Source: Cacajao melanocephalus (lineage: Eukaryota; Chordata; Mammalia; Primates; Pitheciidae). From it: a stretch of DNA of 64,000 nucleotides. The position numbers and the translations under genes are program-made. Location: NCBI GenBank assembly GCA_963573385.1, contig CAUYLG010026946.1, positions 62,001 through 126,000 on the forward strand. The letters run 5' to 3'. Every line of letters begins with the position of its first letter. Position 1 is the first letter of the stretch. Positions 50,319 to 62,531 of the stretch are shown here, piece by piece. Under the pieces are notes generated by a model, which was given only the letters and a program-made list of their open reading frames with translations, had not been told where the DNA came from and ran no database searches.

Positions 50319-50322
<4 letters not shown>

Positions 50323-50357
<35 letters not shown>
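50323..50357 (+). repeat. TG dinucleotide microsatellite
   Basis: A nearly pure TG run of about 17 units, followed by imperfect TGTG/TATG units to about 50386. Confidence 0.95.
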
Positions 50358-50360
<3 letters not shown>

Positions 50361-50639
50361 ACTGTATGTGTATATGTGTGTGTGTACATACAGTTTTTGT
50401 GGAAAAAAATGGGCCATTAGCCCTTACTATGTTATGAACTGTTCCTGTATCTTATAAATTGTGGGTATTTCTCCAAGTTAGGAGTATGTATGTGTATATA
50501 GATATAAACACATACATTAAAATAAAGCCTCTTAAACCTAACTCAATCCCATTCTCTGTCCTTCTCTCTCCCCATCTCTTCGATTTGCTTTTTCACGGTT
50601 CTCTCTGCCTTTTCCCCATTCCACCTACACATTCCTCTC

Positions 50640-51030
50640 CCTGTAGCAGGCAGAGCAATTCTTTTAAAATGTCAAACGAAAGGTCAAAGTCCTTAGTGTA
50701 GGCTCTGAGGTCCTCCGGGACGGGGCTGGCCCCTCCTTTCCTCTCTGGCACAGTCCCAGCTTTAGGGGCTTTACTCTAACTGGTCCCTGGCCTGGGACTG
50801 CTCTTTCCCCAGATATCCATGGCTGACTCCCTCGTTTTATTCAAATCTTCACTCAAGTGTTATTCTTTCCATGCATTCTACCCTGATCATCCTGTTTAAA
50901 ATTGCAACTTGATTCCTGTGTTCTACTCTTTTCCCCTCTGCAGCACTCAACACCTTCTAACATGCTATGTAATCTCCATGCTTACTCATGATCTCTGTTG
51001 TTTGTCACCTGTCTCCTCTATAATCAGGGG
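50640..51030 (+). mobile_element. L2 LINE fragment
   Basis: 'aaggtcaaagtccttagtgt', 'aggctctgaggtcctccggg', 'caaatcttcactcaagtgtt' and 'ttgtttgtcacctgtctcct' match L2 3' sequence order. Confidence 0.65.
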
Positions 51031-51639
51031 CAGCTTTGTGGGCATGCAACCTGTGCAGTCACACAGGGCCTTGCATTGAGCAGGGTCCTTTGCTTTATTT
51101 AATGCTCTCTCTCATGGGCTTGAATTTTCAGTAGTTTTTTAATAAGGACCCACACATTTTCAGTTTGCACCAAGTCTTGCCAGTTATGTAGCTGGCCTTT
51201 TCTAGAATAAGCTTCTTCATAAGTTCCATGAGGATGAATCTTTGTTCCGAATCTGATGAATTCCAAGGTCCTGGAGTAGTGCCCAGCATATAGTTTGTAT
51301 ACTCAGTAAACAAAAGTACTGTGTTGTCTCCTAAAAGCTGCATATTCTAAACCTGACCACAATTTACTTAACCAGTCCCCTTGGACATGCATTTGCTATT
51401 ATAAAAACATGCTGCAGTGAACAACCTTATACTTTAAAACTGGTACCCTTAAGTGGTTTGTTTAAATACTTTTGAAGAGATAAATTGTGACTCCTAAACC
51501 TTCTTTGTTTCTGGTGACGCCGATGTTACTGAGAATTTGCATTCTTTTATTGGGAGCAGCTGTTTTTAGCAAAGTGGTTGCACTCTATGGGACCTATTTC
51601 CCATCAGATGAGAGTTGCCAGGCTTAGAGGAGCCACTAA

Positions 51640-51785
51640 CCCAATGGTTCGTAGCCTTGGGTGCACATTGGAATCACCTGGGAAGCTTGGACAGCCCTGA
51701 TGCCTGGGCACACTTCCAGAGATTCTGATGTAGTTGGTCTGGATGTAGCCTGGGTTTATAAAAGGCCCCAGGTGATTTTAACAGA
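51640..51785 (+). mobile_element. MER5A-type hAT element
   Basis: 'cacattggaatcacctggga', 'cacttccagagattctgatg', 'tagttggtctggatgtagcc' and 'ggccccaggtgattttaaca' fit MER5A. Confidence 0.75.
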
Positions 51786-52799
51786 GAGTCATACATTTGT
51801 CCATCAGCTTTAACCCCATAGCCTGAGTGGGATTGAATGTGTCTGCTGCTTTCTCTTTTCTTCATAAGGTGTCTACTCCTGCCTTTTTAAAGTTTCAATG
51901 ATGCAGCAGTTCAAAGAAAAGACGGTGTGAGATTATTTTCTCAAAGTAAACTAGAAAACTTTCCTACTTGCCTAAAGTTATTAGCCAAATATGAACATAA
52001 TGGGCATGTATATATCAATTGTGAATTCTGTTTTATATGCCTGTCACCACTGAATTTATTCACTAATAGGGATAGTTATTCTCAACAAGAACAGGTCAGA
52101 AACACCATTATTTAGCCAATATTTAGCTATTTTTTCACTCAAATTCTTTTGAGAAATATTTTATGTTTTTATTTAAATAGAACATGCGGCATGTTAACAA
52201 GAGAATATTGAATAGTTAACAATTAGCAGTCATAAGAGGGAAAATTATTTCTAGCAAGTTCTTAGTTTCCAAAGTATTTATGATGCCTCTGCCCCCATCT
52301 CTACCCACACCTAATTTTAGCAGGCAACTTTGGGACTGAAAAGTAATTGTGTTATGAGTGAATAAGTGGAGTGTGACATTCCTATGACCAAAATTACATA
52401 CAAGCCTTAAAATTTAGGGGAAAATATTATTGAGAAGATGCTACTGAAAAAAGTATCATTTACCTAGAAGCTCTAGTATTAATGGAAGCAACTGTAACAT
52501 TGGTCTAGTCCAGTGGCCCAGAATGCACCATTGATATGACCAGCCCTAACCTGAGACCAAAGGAGAAATCAAAACCACATTTGAAATAGTCATGAAATCT
52601 AGAACTAGATAGTATCCCTCTTTCGTTGGCTGCAGAATGTGGCAAGACTAATGAAAATGTCATCTATCTCTCCATCTATGTGACAGTCTTCCCTATAGCC
52701 ACCCCTTCCAGGAGGAATTTTATGAGGCATATTTTCCACTTATCCCTTGGAAATTATACCTCAAATGACCTTAACTCATTCCATTGTCTTCTAACAATG

Positions 52800-53200
52800 T
52801 AAATCAGGCCAAAGCAGTTTGTTAACAAATATGTACCAAGTATTCTTTTCCAGGCTTGATGCTGGGCACTCATTGTCAAACAAAAGCAATAAAACCTCAG
52901 CCTTCCTGAAGTTCAGAGGCTGCCAGGAAAGAGAGACACTGGATAATTGAGTTAAACTGTGGTAAGAGCTATGGAGTGTATGTGGTACCCTTGAGTGTCT
53001 ATAACCGGGGGACTTAATCTGGATACAACAGAAAAAAGGAGGCAAGAAGGAAGAGCTCTCTCCAAGGAGAAAGCAAGACCTGAGCAAAGGCCTCATGGCC
53101 AAGGGTATGTGTTTTATTCCAGGAGTGGAGGGAAGGCCCATGAAACTGAAGATCTACCAGAGCCATGGGGAGAAACAGAAGCAAGAACTGAAATGTGTCT
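52800..53200 (-). mobile_element. L2 LINE, reverse orientation
   Basis: 'gcttgatgctgggcactcat', 'cagccttcctgaagttcaga', 'gacctgagcaaaggcctcat' and 'tattccaggagtggagggaa' follow the inverted L2 3' region. Confidence 0.6.
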
Positions 53201-54450
53201 GTGAGCCTTAGGGAGAAAGACTTACTGCCTATTCCCGTAGAGGAGAAAAGAGAGACCAAAAAACCTTTTTAGAGGGGACCAAGTGAGCCTCCCCATTGCT
53301 AAAATAAAAAGCAGTGAGAACAGGCCATATTCAACATCTGGATCATCCTAAAATCTATTAGAATTACCACAGACTGTGTGAAAGGAAAATCATATGTTGG
53401 TCTCCTTTTTACAAAGAAGTAAAGATTTTATTTATTCTTTCTACAAGAGAGAACAATTGAATTCAGAGAACACACTTGGACTGGGAGTACCTTTGTTGCC
53501 AGTTGCTTTCTTTTAACTGGTTTTATTGGAAACTTGTAACACAGAACACATTTCCTGTAGGTAGATGGGCAAAATTGTTGTGCACTGTCACAGGCCCTGT
53601 GGAATCACCCCAGGAGTCTGGCTGATGATGTTTTCTCCCCTCAACCTATTTCAGTTTTATTTTTGAAATCTGTTTCATGGGGGTTATTTTTGTTACTTTG
53701 GTATATTTGGTCTGGATTGGTTTTTGTTTCACTCTTTATTTTTATTAAAAATGTATTCCCTCTCTCTTCCTAGATTCCATTAAAATGGATGAGAAATTCC
53801 ACAGGTGAATGCCTGGGTAATTAAAATGTCTCAATCTTCATTCCTATTAATGAGCTTTATTTTGGGTTTTGACAAAACTGTTCTTTTCTCGTGCCTCTCC
53901 CCAACTATGTCATTGATGATTACACTGAAACAGTGGGAAATGATCTGGTCCATTTATAGAATTTAGACCAGAAAGAATTCCATATTCTCTATGATTTTAA
54001 GCTACTTTCAGGAGGGGCCAGATGTGGGTGTCACCAAGAACATGATTCAGGCTTTGAGAAGACTGAGAACAGCAGTTGAGACAAAAATAAATAAATAAAT
54101 AAACCCTTAATATTTGGTTTCATGATGCAAGTAACGTATACTACATTAACTTGGTTTTTAAAAAAATCCAAATAGCGTAAGATAAAAACTCTTAGCCACT
54201 CCTTTCCTCAATTCCAGTCCCTTCCCAGAGCTGACCACTGTTGCCATATTGGGACTCTTCTTCCAGACATATCAGTGTATCTGCTAATGTGTGAAAGTGT
54301 GTGTGTGTGCGCATGCGTGTGTGTGTTTTGTCTGTGGGTTTCTAAAATTACAAGTGCATAATAACGTAACTATTGTTCAGTGGTGTTATTTTCTTTCACT
54401 TAATTCATCTTTTGGCTTTGTGCCTTTTTTTTTTTAAACTACTAAATAGT
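53201..54450. other. Intergenic stretch: nothing recognised apart from short simple repeats
   Basis: Mostly unique sequence. A (AAAT) run is at 54085-54103 and a GT-rich tract with GCGCATGCG interruption at 54296-54328. No gene or clear interspersed element. Confidence 0.6.
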
Positions 54451-54451
54451 A

Positions 54452-54764
54452 CGGTCATCCCTTGGTCTCCATGGGGGACTAGTCCCAGGACCCTCTACAG
54501 ATACTAAAATCTAAAGATGCTCAAGTCCCTGATACAAAATGGCGTAGTATTTGCATATAACCTACATCCTCCTATATGCTTTAAACCATCTCTAAATTAC
54601 TTATAATACCTAATACAATGTAAATGCTATGTAAATAGTTACACTGTATTATTTAGGAAATAATGACAAGAAAAAGTTCTGTACAAATTCAGTGTAGACA
54701 GTTTTTTTTCTCGACTATTTTTGATCCCTGATTGGTCAAATGCACAGATTTGGAGGTCTGACTG
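54452..54764 (+). mobile_element. MER2-type DNA transposon (TcMar-Tigger)
   Basis: It follows TA and begins CGGTCATCCCTTGGTCTCCA; the right end is 'ggaggtctgactg'. Internal landmarks: 'aatggcgtagtatttgcata', 'taatacaatgtaaatgctat' and 'aataatgacaagaaaaag'. At about 313 bases it is close to full length and better preserved than the copy at 15558-16264. Confidence 0.85.
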
Positions 54765-54775
54765 TGTTCTATAGT

Positions 54776-55158
54776 GTATTGGTTAGCTAGGGCTTCCATA
54801 ACAGAATGCCACAAACTGTGAGGCTTCAACAACAGAAATGGATTTTCTTACAGTTCCAGAGGCTGGAAGCCCAACATTAAGGTATTGGCAGGGTTGATTT
54901 CTGGTGAGGGCCCACTTGCTGACTTGCAGATGGCCACCTTCTCACTGTGTCCTCATGTGGCCTTTTCTCTTTCCACATACCCCTGGGGTCTCCTCCTCTT
55001 CTTATAAGGACATCAGTCTTATCACTTTAGAACCTCACCCGTATGACCTCACTTAACCTTAACTGCCTCCTTTAAAGGTCCTATCTCGAAATACAGTCAC
55101 ATTGGAGATTAGAGTTGCAACATATGAATTTGAGGGGGACATAATTTAGTATGTAGCA
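54776..55158 (-). mobile_element. MaLR LTR (MLT1-type), solitary, reverse orientation
   Basis: 'ggttagctagggcttccata', 'gttccagaggctggaagccc', 'cttcttataaggacatcagt' and 'gacctcacttaaccttaact' plus 'caacatatgaatttgagggg' are the inverted MLT1 LTR. It starts TGT and ends GCA. It is non-coding, with no internal retroviral sequence beside it. Confidence 0.82.
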
Positions 55159-55870
55159 GATGGTATATATCTCCTATACTTTAGTATTTTGAACTTTGTC
55201 TGCCATGGGATAAATTCCTTTACCTTTTTTCTTAAAAAGCTTAATATAGTATGATTTTGCCTCCTTGGTCTAAAAGTGTTTAAGATTTCCTTTACCTCCA
55301 AGGGTAGGGGGAGGCAAGAGAGAGGAAATGGAGATGGGGAGGGATGGCAGGGAGAGACTGATTTTTTTTAAGGCTGATATCCAATTACTCATTCTCAATA
55401 GCCAACAGGGTTTTCAGCTGCTTCTCTGCCTGCTAAGCTACAAAGTGGGAGAATTTGGCATTTGAGGATCCAAAGTTGGAGGAGGCAGGCAAGGCCAGAA
55501 ATGTCCTGTGTGGGCTGCAACCTTCCTTGAAAATTTGCATTGCCAGTGGGAAGCCTGAGGAGATTTAAAAAGCTCTGGGCCCCAGGCAGACACCCCCAGT
55601 TCTGTTTCCAGTCGCTACGCAGACTGAGTTGTCTGGGTGAATAGCATCCAGTTACCAAAATGCAATGTTCACCAGTCTATGCATCTTTAAAGGACCTTCT
55701 GCGTGCTGGCTCACCCAAGTCTCCTTATGTCATGGGAAAATCTGAAATTCTTTGTTCAATTGGATCAGAGTAATGGCTCAGGGAAGACAAAAACTTTTTT
55801 TTGATAAATCTACAGGGGCTCTCTGGGTATGTGCAATACTGGAGTGAAACACTCTGATCTCTTTTCTAAT
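55159..55870. other. Intergenic stretch: no feature recognised
   Basis: Unique sequence with a purine-rich patch at 55308-55356. I see no gene, repeat family or regulatory motif that I can support. Confidence 0.6.
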
Positions 55871-55872
55871 CT

Positions 55873-56447
55873 AGTGGTTCTCAGGGGCAATTTTGCCCCC
55901 AGGGTACAGTTAGCAATATCTGCAGACATTTTCTTTGTCACAACTTGGGGAAGAGGGTGGTGTGCTACTGGCATACAGTAGGTAGAGGCCAGGGATGCTG
56001 CTAAACACCCTACAGTGCACAGGATGGCCTCCCATAGTGAAGAATGATCCAGCCTGTATTAGTCCATTCTCATACTGCTATGAAGCTGTGTGAGAATTAC
56101 CTTCAAGTTACCTGAGACTGGGTAATTTATAAAGAAAAGCGGTTTAATTGACTCACAATTCCACTGCCTGGGGAGGCCTCAGGAAACTTACAATGATGGT
56201 GAAAGGCACCTCCTCACAGGGTGGCAGGGGAGAGAATGAGAGCCAAGCAGAAGAAGCCCCTTAGAAAGTCATCAGATCTCATGAGAACAGCATGGAAAAA
56301 ACCATCCTCATGATTCAATTATCTTTGCCTTGTCCCACTCTTGACATGTGGGGGTGACTACAATTCAGGGTGAGATTTGAGTGGGGACACAGCTAAACCA
56401 TATGAAGCCCCAAGTGCCATCAGTGCCCAGGTTAAGAAACTCTGTTC
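55873..56447 (+). mobile_element. MER20 DNA transposon split by a THE1 LTR
   Basis: The left part begins 'agtggttctcaggggcaatt' followed by 'ttgcccccagggtacag', and reaches 'gatggcctcccatagtgaag' near 56042. The right part, 'agtgccatcagtgcccaggt' and 'taagaaactctgttct', is after the LTR. The two parts join in the order expected for MER20. Confidence 0.82.
56055..56403 (-). mobile_element. THE1 LTR (MaLR), solitary, reverse orientation
   Basis: Reading +, it opens TGTATTAGTCCATTCTCATA and runs through 'cctgagactgggtaatttat' to 'gagatttgagtggggacaca' and 'aaccatat'. This is the inverted THE1 LTR at roughly full LTR length. No internal THE1 sequence flanks it, so it is a solo LTR formed inside MER20. 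Confidence 0.92.
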
Positions 56448-57480
56448 TGAGCCAAATGATAAAGATTTGTTCAGAACAATATGGCATTTGGGAGAAAATT
56501 TTCAAAGAATGTTGACATCTTAATTTTGCGGAAGATGTAATTTTAGATAAGTCAGCATTCCTCTGAAATTGCTGATTTGAACGCTTCTTTGAAACAGTGG
56601 CTATCTCAGTAAGCGATTTCCTTTTCTATGTTTCAAATGGCTACTGAGGCAGTATTCAATTTATTCGTCATAACATATAGGATTCTTGGAGAACAGTTTG
56701 TGAAATCCAAAGCCATTCTATGTTTGGTTACATTTTCAGTTGGGTTACTTCTCACTGTCGAGTGGCCTTATTTAAACTTCAGCCACCACTAAAGCTTTAC
56801 TTTGAATTTAATAACAATGCACACCTCACAAGATGTTATGACAATTAATTAGTTAACTTTGGTAAGGTGCTTTGAAGATAGAAAGTCCACTCTGAGTTCT
56901 ATTATAAGTAGGCAAATTAGGCAATTTTTAACCCTGAGTAGTGGCTTTGATCCTGCCTGCCCTCTCACATACCTGAGCAGTTTAGTAGGAGGAAGGATAT
57001 TGGAGTAAGCAGTCATGGTCAGCAGTGGAAAATAGCTATCATTTGTGAGAGCTATTTTCAGATTATTTTAATGGTGAGATGAAGAGGAAAACATCCCAAG
57101 GGAAGTTAATATCCCTTAGTAGTGATGGAAGACTTCAAGTTATTACCCCTGAAACCCCAATAGGTAAACTAGATAAATGGTGTATTCTCTCACACATATT
57201 TATTCATTCATTCTGTCACTTCCTCCTCTTCACCTTCTTACTGCCCCTGCCCTTTTGCTAAAAGGAAAGCATGATTACCAGACTCTGCTGAAACTCTGTC
57301 AAGTAAACCACAAGTTACATTCAAGAAATCTTCATTTTCTGTGCAGCTTCTATCTTTTAACTCCTCTAGGGTTTGCCTCCTTTTCCCTTATTACCATCAC
57401 CATTGTTATTGTCATCATCATCTTTTATTTGCACAGCCCTTTGTAGTTTGCAAAAAAAAAAAAAAAAAAAAAAATTGAAG
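56448..57480. other. Intergenic stretch: no gene recognised
   Basis: Unique sequence ending in a poly(A) tract at 57451-57473. Short open frames only. Confidence 0.65.
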
Positions 57481-57489
57481 TCAAAAATC

Positions 57490-57670
57490 ACGGCCAATGT
57501 GCCAGGCACTGTCCTGGGACTCCATCTAATCCTCAGAACACCTATTAGGATGGGTACAGTTATCTCCTGTTTACAGATATGATAACAGGTTCAGAGACTA
57601 CTATGAAGACCACGGTCGCTGAGCTGGGAAGTGATGATGCTGGGACTACTAGTTCTAAAGTCGGTGTTGT
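57490..57670 (+). mobile_element. MIR SINE
   Basis: 'atgtgccaggcactgtcctg', 'catctaatcctcagaacacc', 'tattaggatgggtacagtta' and 'gctgggactactagttctaa' follow MIR order. It lies just after an A tract of 23 bases. Confidence 0.75.
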
Positions 57671-58167
57671 ATTGTTTCCGGAACCCCAAGCTAAAAGAAA
57701 TTTCACAGCACCTTGTTTTTCATCTGACTGTTGTCCTCTTGGGAGACTAGTAGGGAAGGTGGCATCTTCTCTGCTTTTCAGATAAGGAAAAAGAGGAGTA
57801 AAAGGGTTTGCTTGCAAATACCAAGTTAGCTGGTGCCTCGCCTCACTCACTGCTCATACATGCCTCACCTCCTGCAATTTGGCTTCCACATCGCCCCCTG
57901 GTGGCCCTCAGCCATCAAGGCCACGGGTCCTAACAGACAAGTCCAATGCTGCCTTTCCTCTCTTCCCTTTCTGCAGCCCTGGGCACAGAAGACCACTGCC
58001 TCCTGGATTCTCTCCCCTTGGCTTTGACGTTTCCTTTTTCCCCCTCTGCTGGGTCCCCTCCCTTTGTTTTCTCCTGGTCCCTCTGCCCGCTTTATGCACT
58101 GATGGCTCACCAGGAATCCCTCTTGGGCATTCTTTTCCACTTTGGTGATTTCATCTAATTCCATTGC

Positions 58168-58598
58168 TTAGATCAGTGGTCCTAAACTTTGCTGCATATT
58201 AGAATCACATGGGGGGTCTTTCTAACTTCTGGACTGCACCGTAGGCTAACGGAGAATCTCTGATCATCAGTATTTTTGTTTTTTTCCCCATATCTTTCCT
58301 GTGATTCCAAAGTGCAATCAAGTGTGCAAACCAGAGGCAGACTCATCTCTTCCCTCAATACAGTATCTACATCTCCACATGCTTACTCTGTCCTGCAAAC
58401 ACTTTAAACTCAGCACAAAGAGTAGGGTTGTCAGATTTCACGGGTAAAAATACAGAAGGCTCTGTTACATAAGAATTTCAGATAAACAACGAATCATTTT
58501 TGAGGGTATGTCTCAAGTATTGCATGGTGCAGTGTGGAAGTTTAAAATCTCCCCCAGGTGATTCTAATCTGTAGCAAAGTTTAGAACCACTGATCTAA
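58168..58598. mobile_element. MER5-like element: two inverted arms around unrelated sequence
   Basis: The left arm reads ATCAGTGGTCCTAAACTTTG and the right arm CAAAGTTTAGAACCACTGAT, which are near-perfect reverse complements, as are the bases flanking them. They match the two ends of a MER5A-type hAT element. The central 58290-58540 is foreign and includes half of a second inverted-repeat structure. Confidence 0.7.
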
Positions 58599-58720
58599 TC
58601 CATGGAAATAGATGAAATACTTTTAGGGTAAGTATATCCCTAGTATTGCATGAGGCATACTTACCCTAAAAAATGATTTGTTGTTTATCTGAAACTCAAA
58701 TGCAACCAGGCCACCTGCAA
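58425..58720. repeat. Interleaved inverted repeat with hairpin
   Basis: 'cagataaacaacgaatcatt' (from 58482) recurs inverted as 'aatgatttgttgtttatctg' (from 58672). At 58621-58635 and 58657-58671 there are perfect 15-base inverted arms (TTTTAGGGTAAGTAT) around a 21-base loop. A palindromic DNA transposon is the likely source, but the right arm of the MER5-like element falls between the two halves. Confidence 0.65.
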
Positions 58721-58729
58721 TGAATCTGG

Positions 58730-59300
58730 AAGCCCTCCCAAAGAGAAAATGACCTCTCTTGGAATTGCCTCTCTGCCTCTGCCCAGTAGCTCAGGGAAAA
58801 GCTTCACCATCCTCTCTATCAACCCAGTGGTGAACCTCAGAGCCTTCTTTAACCCATTTCTTTCTCATTCACCCCTGCGTACAATCAATCACCTTTGACC
58901 ATCCCTCCGCAATCCTGAAATGCTTTGCACATCTTCCCTGTCACTCCTTTGCCAGTGCCCATGCCATCGCCATAAGTCTTCTCTCCTTGCCTGTCTCATT
59001 TTTTCAGGATTATGTGAAGTTTATACCTGGATCCCTTTGCCTCTGCACTTTCCCTCTAACAATCCAGTTTTCATGATTGGACAAAATAACCTTTTAAAAC
59101 ACATCTGATCATGGCACCCTTCCCCATAAAAGCTTCTGAAGGCCACTCATTGCCGAAAGACAGGGCAGCCATGTGCCTCACAGATCAGACTCCAACTCGC
59201 CCCAGCTCCAGGCCTCCAGTCCTAGAACATAGCCTGGGTCTTTCCTGCACTTTGGCTTCTGATTCGTCTGGACTACCTCTTAAAATTCTGCCCATTTAAG
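58730..59300 (+). mobile_element. L2 LINE
   Basis: 'gaaatgctttgcacatcttc', 'cctgtcactcctttgccagt', 'taaaacacatctgatcatgg' and 'gcttctgaaggccactcatt' fit L2 3' sequence. The short open frames here are by-products. Confidence 0.6.
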
Positions 59301-59339
59301 GCCAGACAAAAACAAAATAAAAACCAACAAAACCAAATC

Positions 59340-59560
59340 CACCTTGGAGTAACCCTTTTCACTTTCTGATCTATTAGTAATTCCTGTGAACCCTTCCTTC
59401 CTTACAATTCTTTCCAGCTGCCCACTAATTTTCCCCTTTCTCACCACGGATGCTCTTTCAAGACCTCAGCATCTTGCACCTGGACTCACGACATAGCTTT
59501 CTGGTCGGTCTCACTGCTTCTACACTTGCCTCTTCCTCGTGTGGACCTTTCTAAGCAGGT
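59340..59560 (+). mobile_element. L2 LINE fragment (diverged)
   Basis: A CT-rich stretch with 'gacctcagcatcttgcacct' and 'ctgcttctacacttgcctct' resembles L2. Low confidence. Confidence 0.4.
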
Positions 59561-59619
59561 AAGATCTTGTCACCTATGTGCCTATGTGGGCCCTTCCTAT
59601 TTTGTTACATCTACTCCCC

Positions 59620-60020
59620 TTGCTGGTATGGTGAGCAATTGTTTCAGAATACACTGGCTGGACTTCCATCTAATGGCCAGGACCTGAGCTTCACTGCCTG
59701 TGAACTTTCTCTGGCTGGTGGAGCCAGCTCTCCTCATGCAGGCAGGAGGCTGGCAGTGCCGAGCAGCCCTCAACCCATGATCGACAAACCTTGGGTGGAT
59801 GATCTGCACTGTTTTTCAGAGTTCCCCAACAGGATAAAGTTCCCCAACTGTTTTTCACAGTTGCCTACAGGGGTGATTTGCTTGTTAACATGGTTTATTG
59901 GCTCCGTCTGTTCTTCTTGTATTGGCATTTACTGGGCTCACCTCCCAAATTAGCAATTTGCCCTCGAATCCTTTTGACTCAGAGCCTGCTGCTCGGGACC
60001 TCCAAACTAAGACACTGGTA
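59620..60020 (+). mobile_element. Possible ERVL-type LTR
   Basis: The end reads 'ttggcatttactgggctcac', 'ctcccaaattagcaatttgc', 'cctcgaatccttttgactca' and 'cctccaaactaagacactgg', as in several old ERVL LTR families. No coding part is present. The family is not assigned. Confidence 0.4.
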
Positions 60021-61329
60021 AGCTATTAGTAAACTTCTTATTGTGTTAGGCCATTCTTACAAATGTGCCTGATGAGTGGGAGAACATACAAAATTGAAGG
60101 ACTGTACAGAATCAAGAGAGTATGAATAAATGACTTTGCATGATGTCCTAACGCTGACCTTCTCTTTTCTTCATTCTTATTGAAATCTATTCCTAAAACT
60201 GGAGAGAATTCCTATGATAAGCTCTTTTGAAGTATGCCTGTGTGACTCCCAACAACCCCTTAAGTGCCTGGTTCACCCACAAAGGAGGGGTCCAGGGAAC
60301 CTTGTTTACAGTCTCTGACCCTGGTCATAGATATTGAACCAGAGTGGACTTTATTTGCTAAGCTGGGCAAATAAAGCCCGATCTCTCAGGGATATGAAGT
60401 GAGGATAAGACAGTTTAGCTCAATCCCACCTGAAAAAAATAAAACAGAAACAATGAGACAGCCGTTTTCCATCACACAGTTATTACTACCTGGGCTAAAG
60501 CTAGTTTACAGAGAGAAAAATAAAGGAGACAGAGATGAGAGGAGGAAAGTACTCTCTTGGTCCCTGGTCTCTTTGCAGCCCCTTCCTAAAGCTCAGCTGC
60601 ATGTCTGTCCATGGCTTGTGAGAGAAAACCTGTATCCTTGTGATGTGTTTTTATTTTTCTTCCTCCTTTAAGCGCCTTAGCTAGCTCAAGTTGGTTTCTG
60701 TTACTTGCAGCCAAGGGGTTCTAATAAATACTGTTTCCATGGAGCTTGCTACAAAAGAAATGAGACATCTTTGATGTGCTTTCCTGGTGAAAGATTTTTG
60801 TTCAGACTACTCGGGTGGCCAACAATAAGCATCCAGTGCCCAACAGGAGCTGCCTGAAGGAAGGTGGGGAACACAGTGCATTGTGTTTTTGCTTCTAGAC
60901 AGGCTTTTGTTTTTTTTGTTTTTTCTTCCTTTAATTTGACCATACAACTGGAGTATTTTGGTGCCATTTTGACTTTGTAGGATGTCTCTGTTAAGTCCCA
61001 ACACTGGGACATAGGCATAGCCTATAACAAACATCCTTAAAATTATAAAGCACTTCTCTTAAGCATGGTTAAATATGGGAAAATGAGCAATGCCATCTTT
61101 CAGCTATCTTAAAAATGTAATGTGTCAGAACATAGGTTTTGAAAGAATCCACGTCAATCAGTTAATTCTGCCACCCTCCCTCTGCTTAAGTGGTTTTCCT
61201 GTCCTGAAAGCACGCCAGTAATCAGCTGGTGTTGCAGTGGTCAAGGTGTAGATTGGCTGCACTGATGACTCCAGTCAAGGGCTTCTCTGTATTCAATTCT
61301 TTTTGTCCTGAACCCTTAGAGTTCTGTTT
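60021..61329. other. Intergenic stretch: no gene or repeat recognised
   Basis: Unique sequence. A GTTTTTTTTGTTTTTTC tract at 60908-60925 is the only simple repeat. Short open frames have no recognisable content. Confidence 0.6.
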
Positions 61330-61755
61330 CAATACAATTCTAGGCTAACCTTGTGACTTACTGTAGCCAAAAGAATGCAGTGGAAATGAGAGCATCACTA
61401 TTCTGGGTCTAAGTCTCAAAAGGTCTTGTACACTTCACTTGCTCTCTGGCACAGTTGGTCTTGCTCACTCTTAGACTCCAGCCATGCCATGAGAAAAATC
61501 CCTGGCTAGTGTGCTGGGGCATGAGAGACCATGTGGAGCAGAACCAAGTCCTTCCAGTCAAGGCTGTCTGAAATCAGCAAGCCCTACCCAACCTACCACT
61601 TGACTACGGATGCTTGGGCAAGCCCAGTCAAGATCAGCAAACCAGGCCAAATTAATCCAGGTAATCCGCGGACTTTGGAGAAATGGTTGTTATTTTGGGC
61701 TACAAAGTTTTGGGGGTGATTTATTATACAGCCCTATTGTAATAACAAGCACAGC
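61330..61755 (+). mobile_element. MLT1-type MaLR LTR
   Basis: 'ccttgtgacttactgtagcc', 'tgccatgagaaaaatccctg' and 'gagaaatggttgttattttg' plus 'ggctacaaagttttgggggt' match the MLT1 LTR 3' half. It is non-coding and has no internal region attached. Confidence 0.7.
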
Positions 61756-61814
61756 TGACATACCACCAAATACTTATTCTATTGGAATTTCAAATGCCTA
61801 AATCCCTAACATGA

Positions 61815-62215
<401 letters not shown>

Positions 62216-62307
62216 GGAAGCTGTATTCTAAATGATTGACTTAATTGGGGCTATACAATGTACCTGGAAGTCACTCTACAAAATCGTCTAAAAGATTAAT
62301 CCTTTAG

Positions 62308-62531
62308 AGCAGAAGCAAGTGGGCATCTATAGCCCATGGGCCAAATCCTAGCCATGTGGTTTTTGTAAATAAAGTTTTATTGGAACACAGTCACACTTGA
62401 TGATTTACATATCGTCTGTCGTTGCTTTTGTACTGCAACATTAGAATTGCATAATTGGGATAGACTGTATAGCCTGCAAAGTCTAGAATATTTACTTTCT
62501 TACCCTTCATTTAAAAAGTTTGCCAACCCCT
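62308..62531 (-). mobile_element. Old non-autonomous hAT-like DNA transposon
   Basis: 'agcccatgggccaaatccta', 'gtaaataaagttttattgga' with 'acacagtcacac', 'gcctgcaaagtctagaatat' and 'aaagtttgccaacccctgtc' mark the same family as 41872-42090, same orientation. Confidence 0.65.

Larger units (their letters stand above)
49761..52790. other. Intergenic stretch: repeats only, no gene recognised
   Basis: A TG microsatellite (50323-50357), an L2 copy (50640-51030) and a MER5-type element (51640-51785) lie in otherwise unique sequence. The 186-codon frame at 49801-50361 is Leu/Phe-rich AT-rich sequence running into the TG repeat (poly Cys-Val), which is not a believable protein. Confidence 0.7.

Noticed and set aside
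49801..50361. 186-codon open frame, Leu/Phe-rich
   Set aside because: It lies in AT-rich intergenic DNA and runs into a TG microsatellite that gives poly Cys-Val. No domain, no splice or promoter context.
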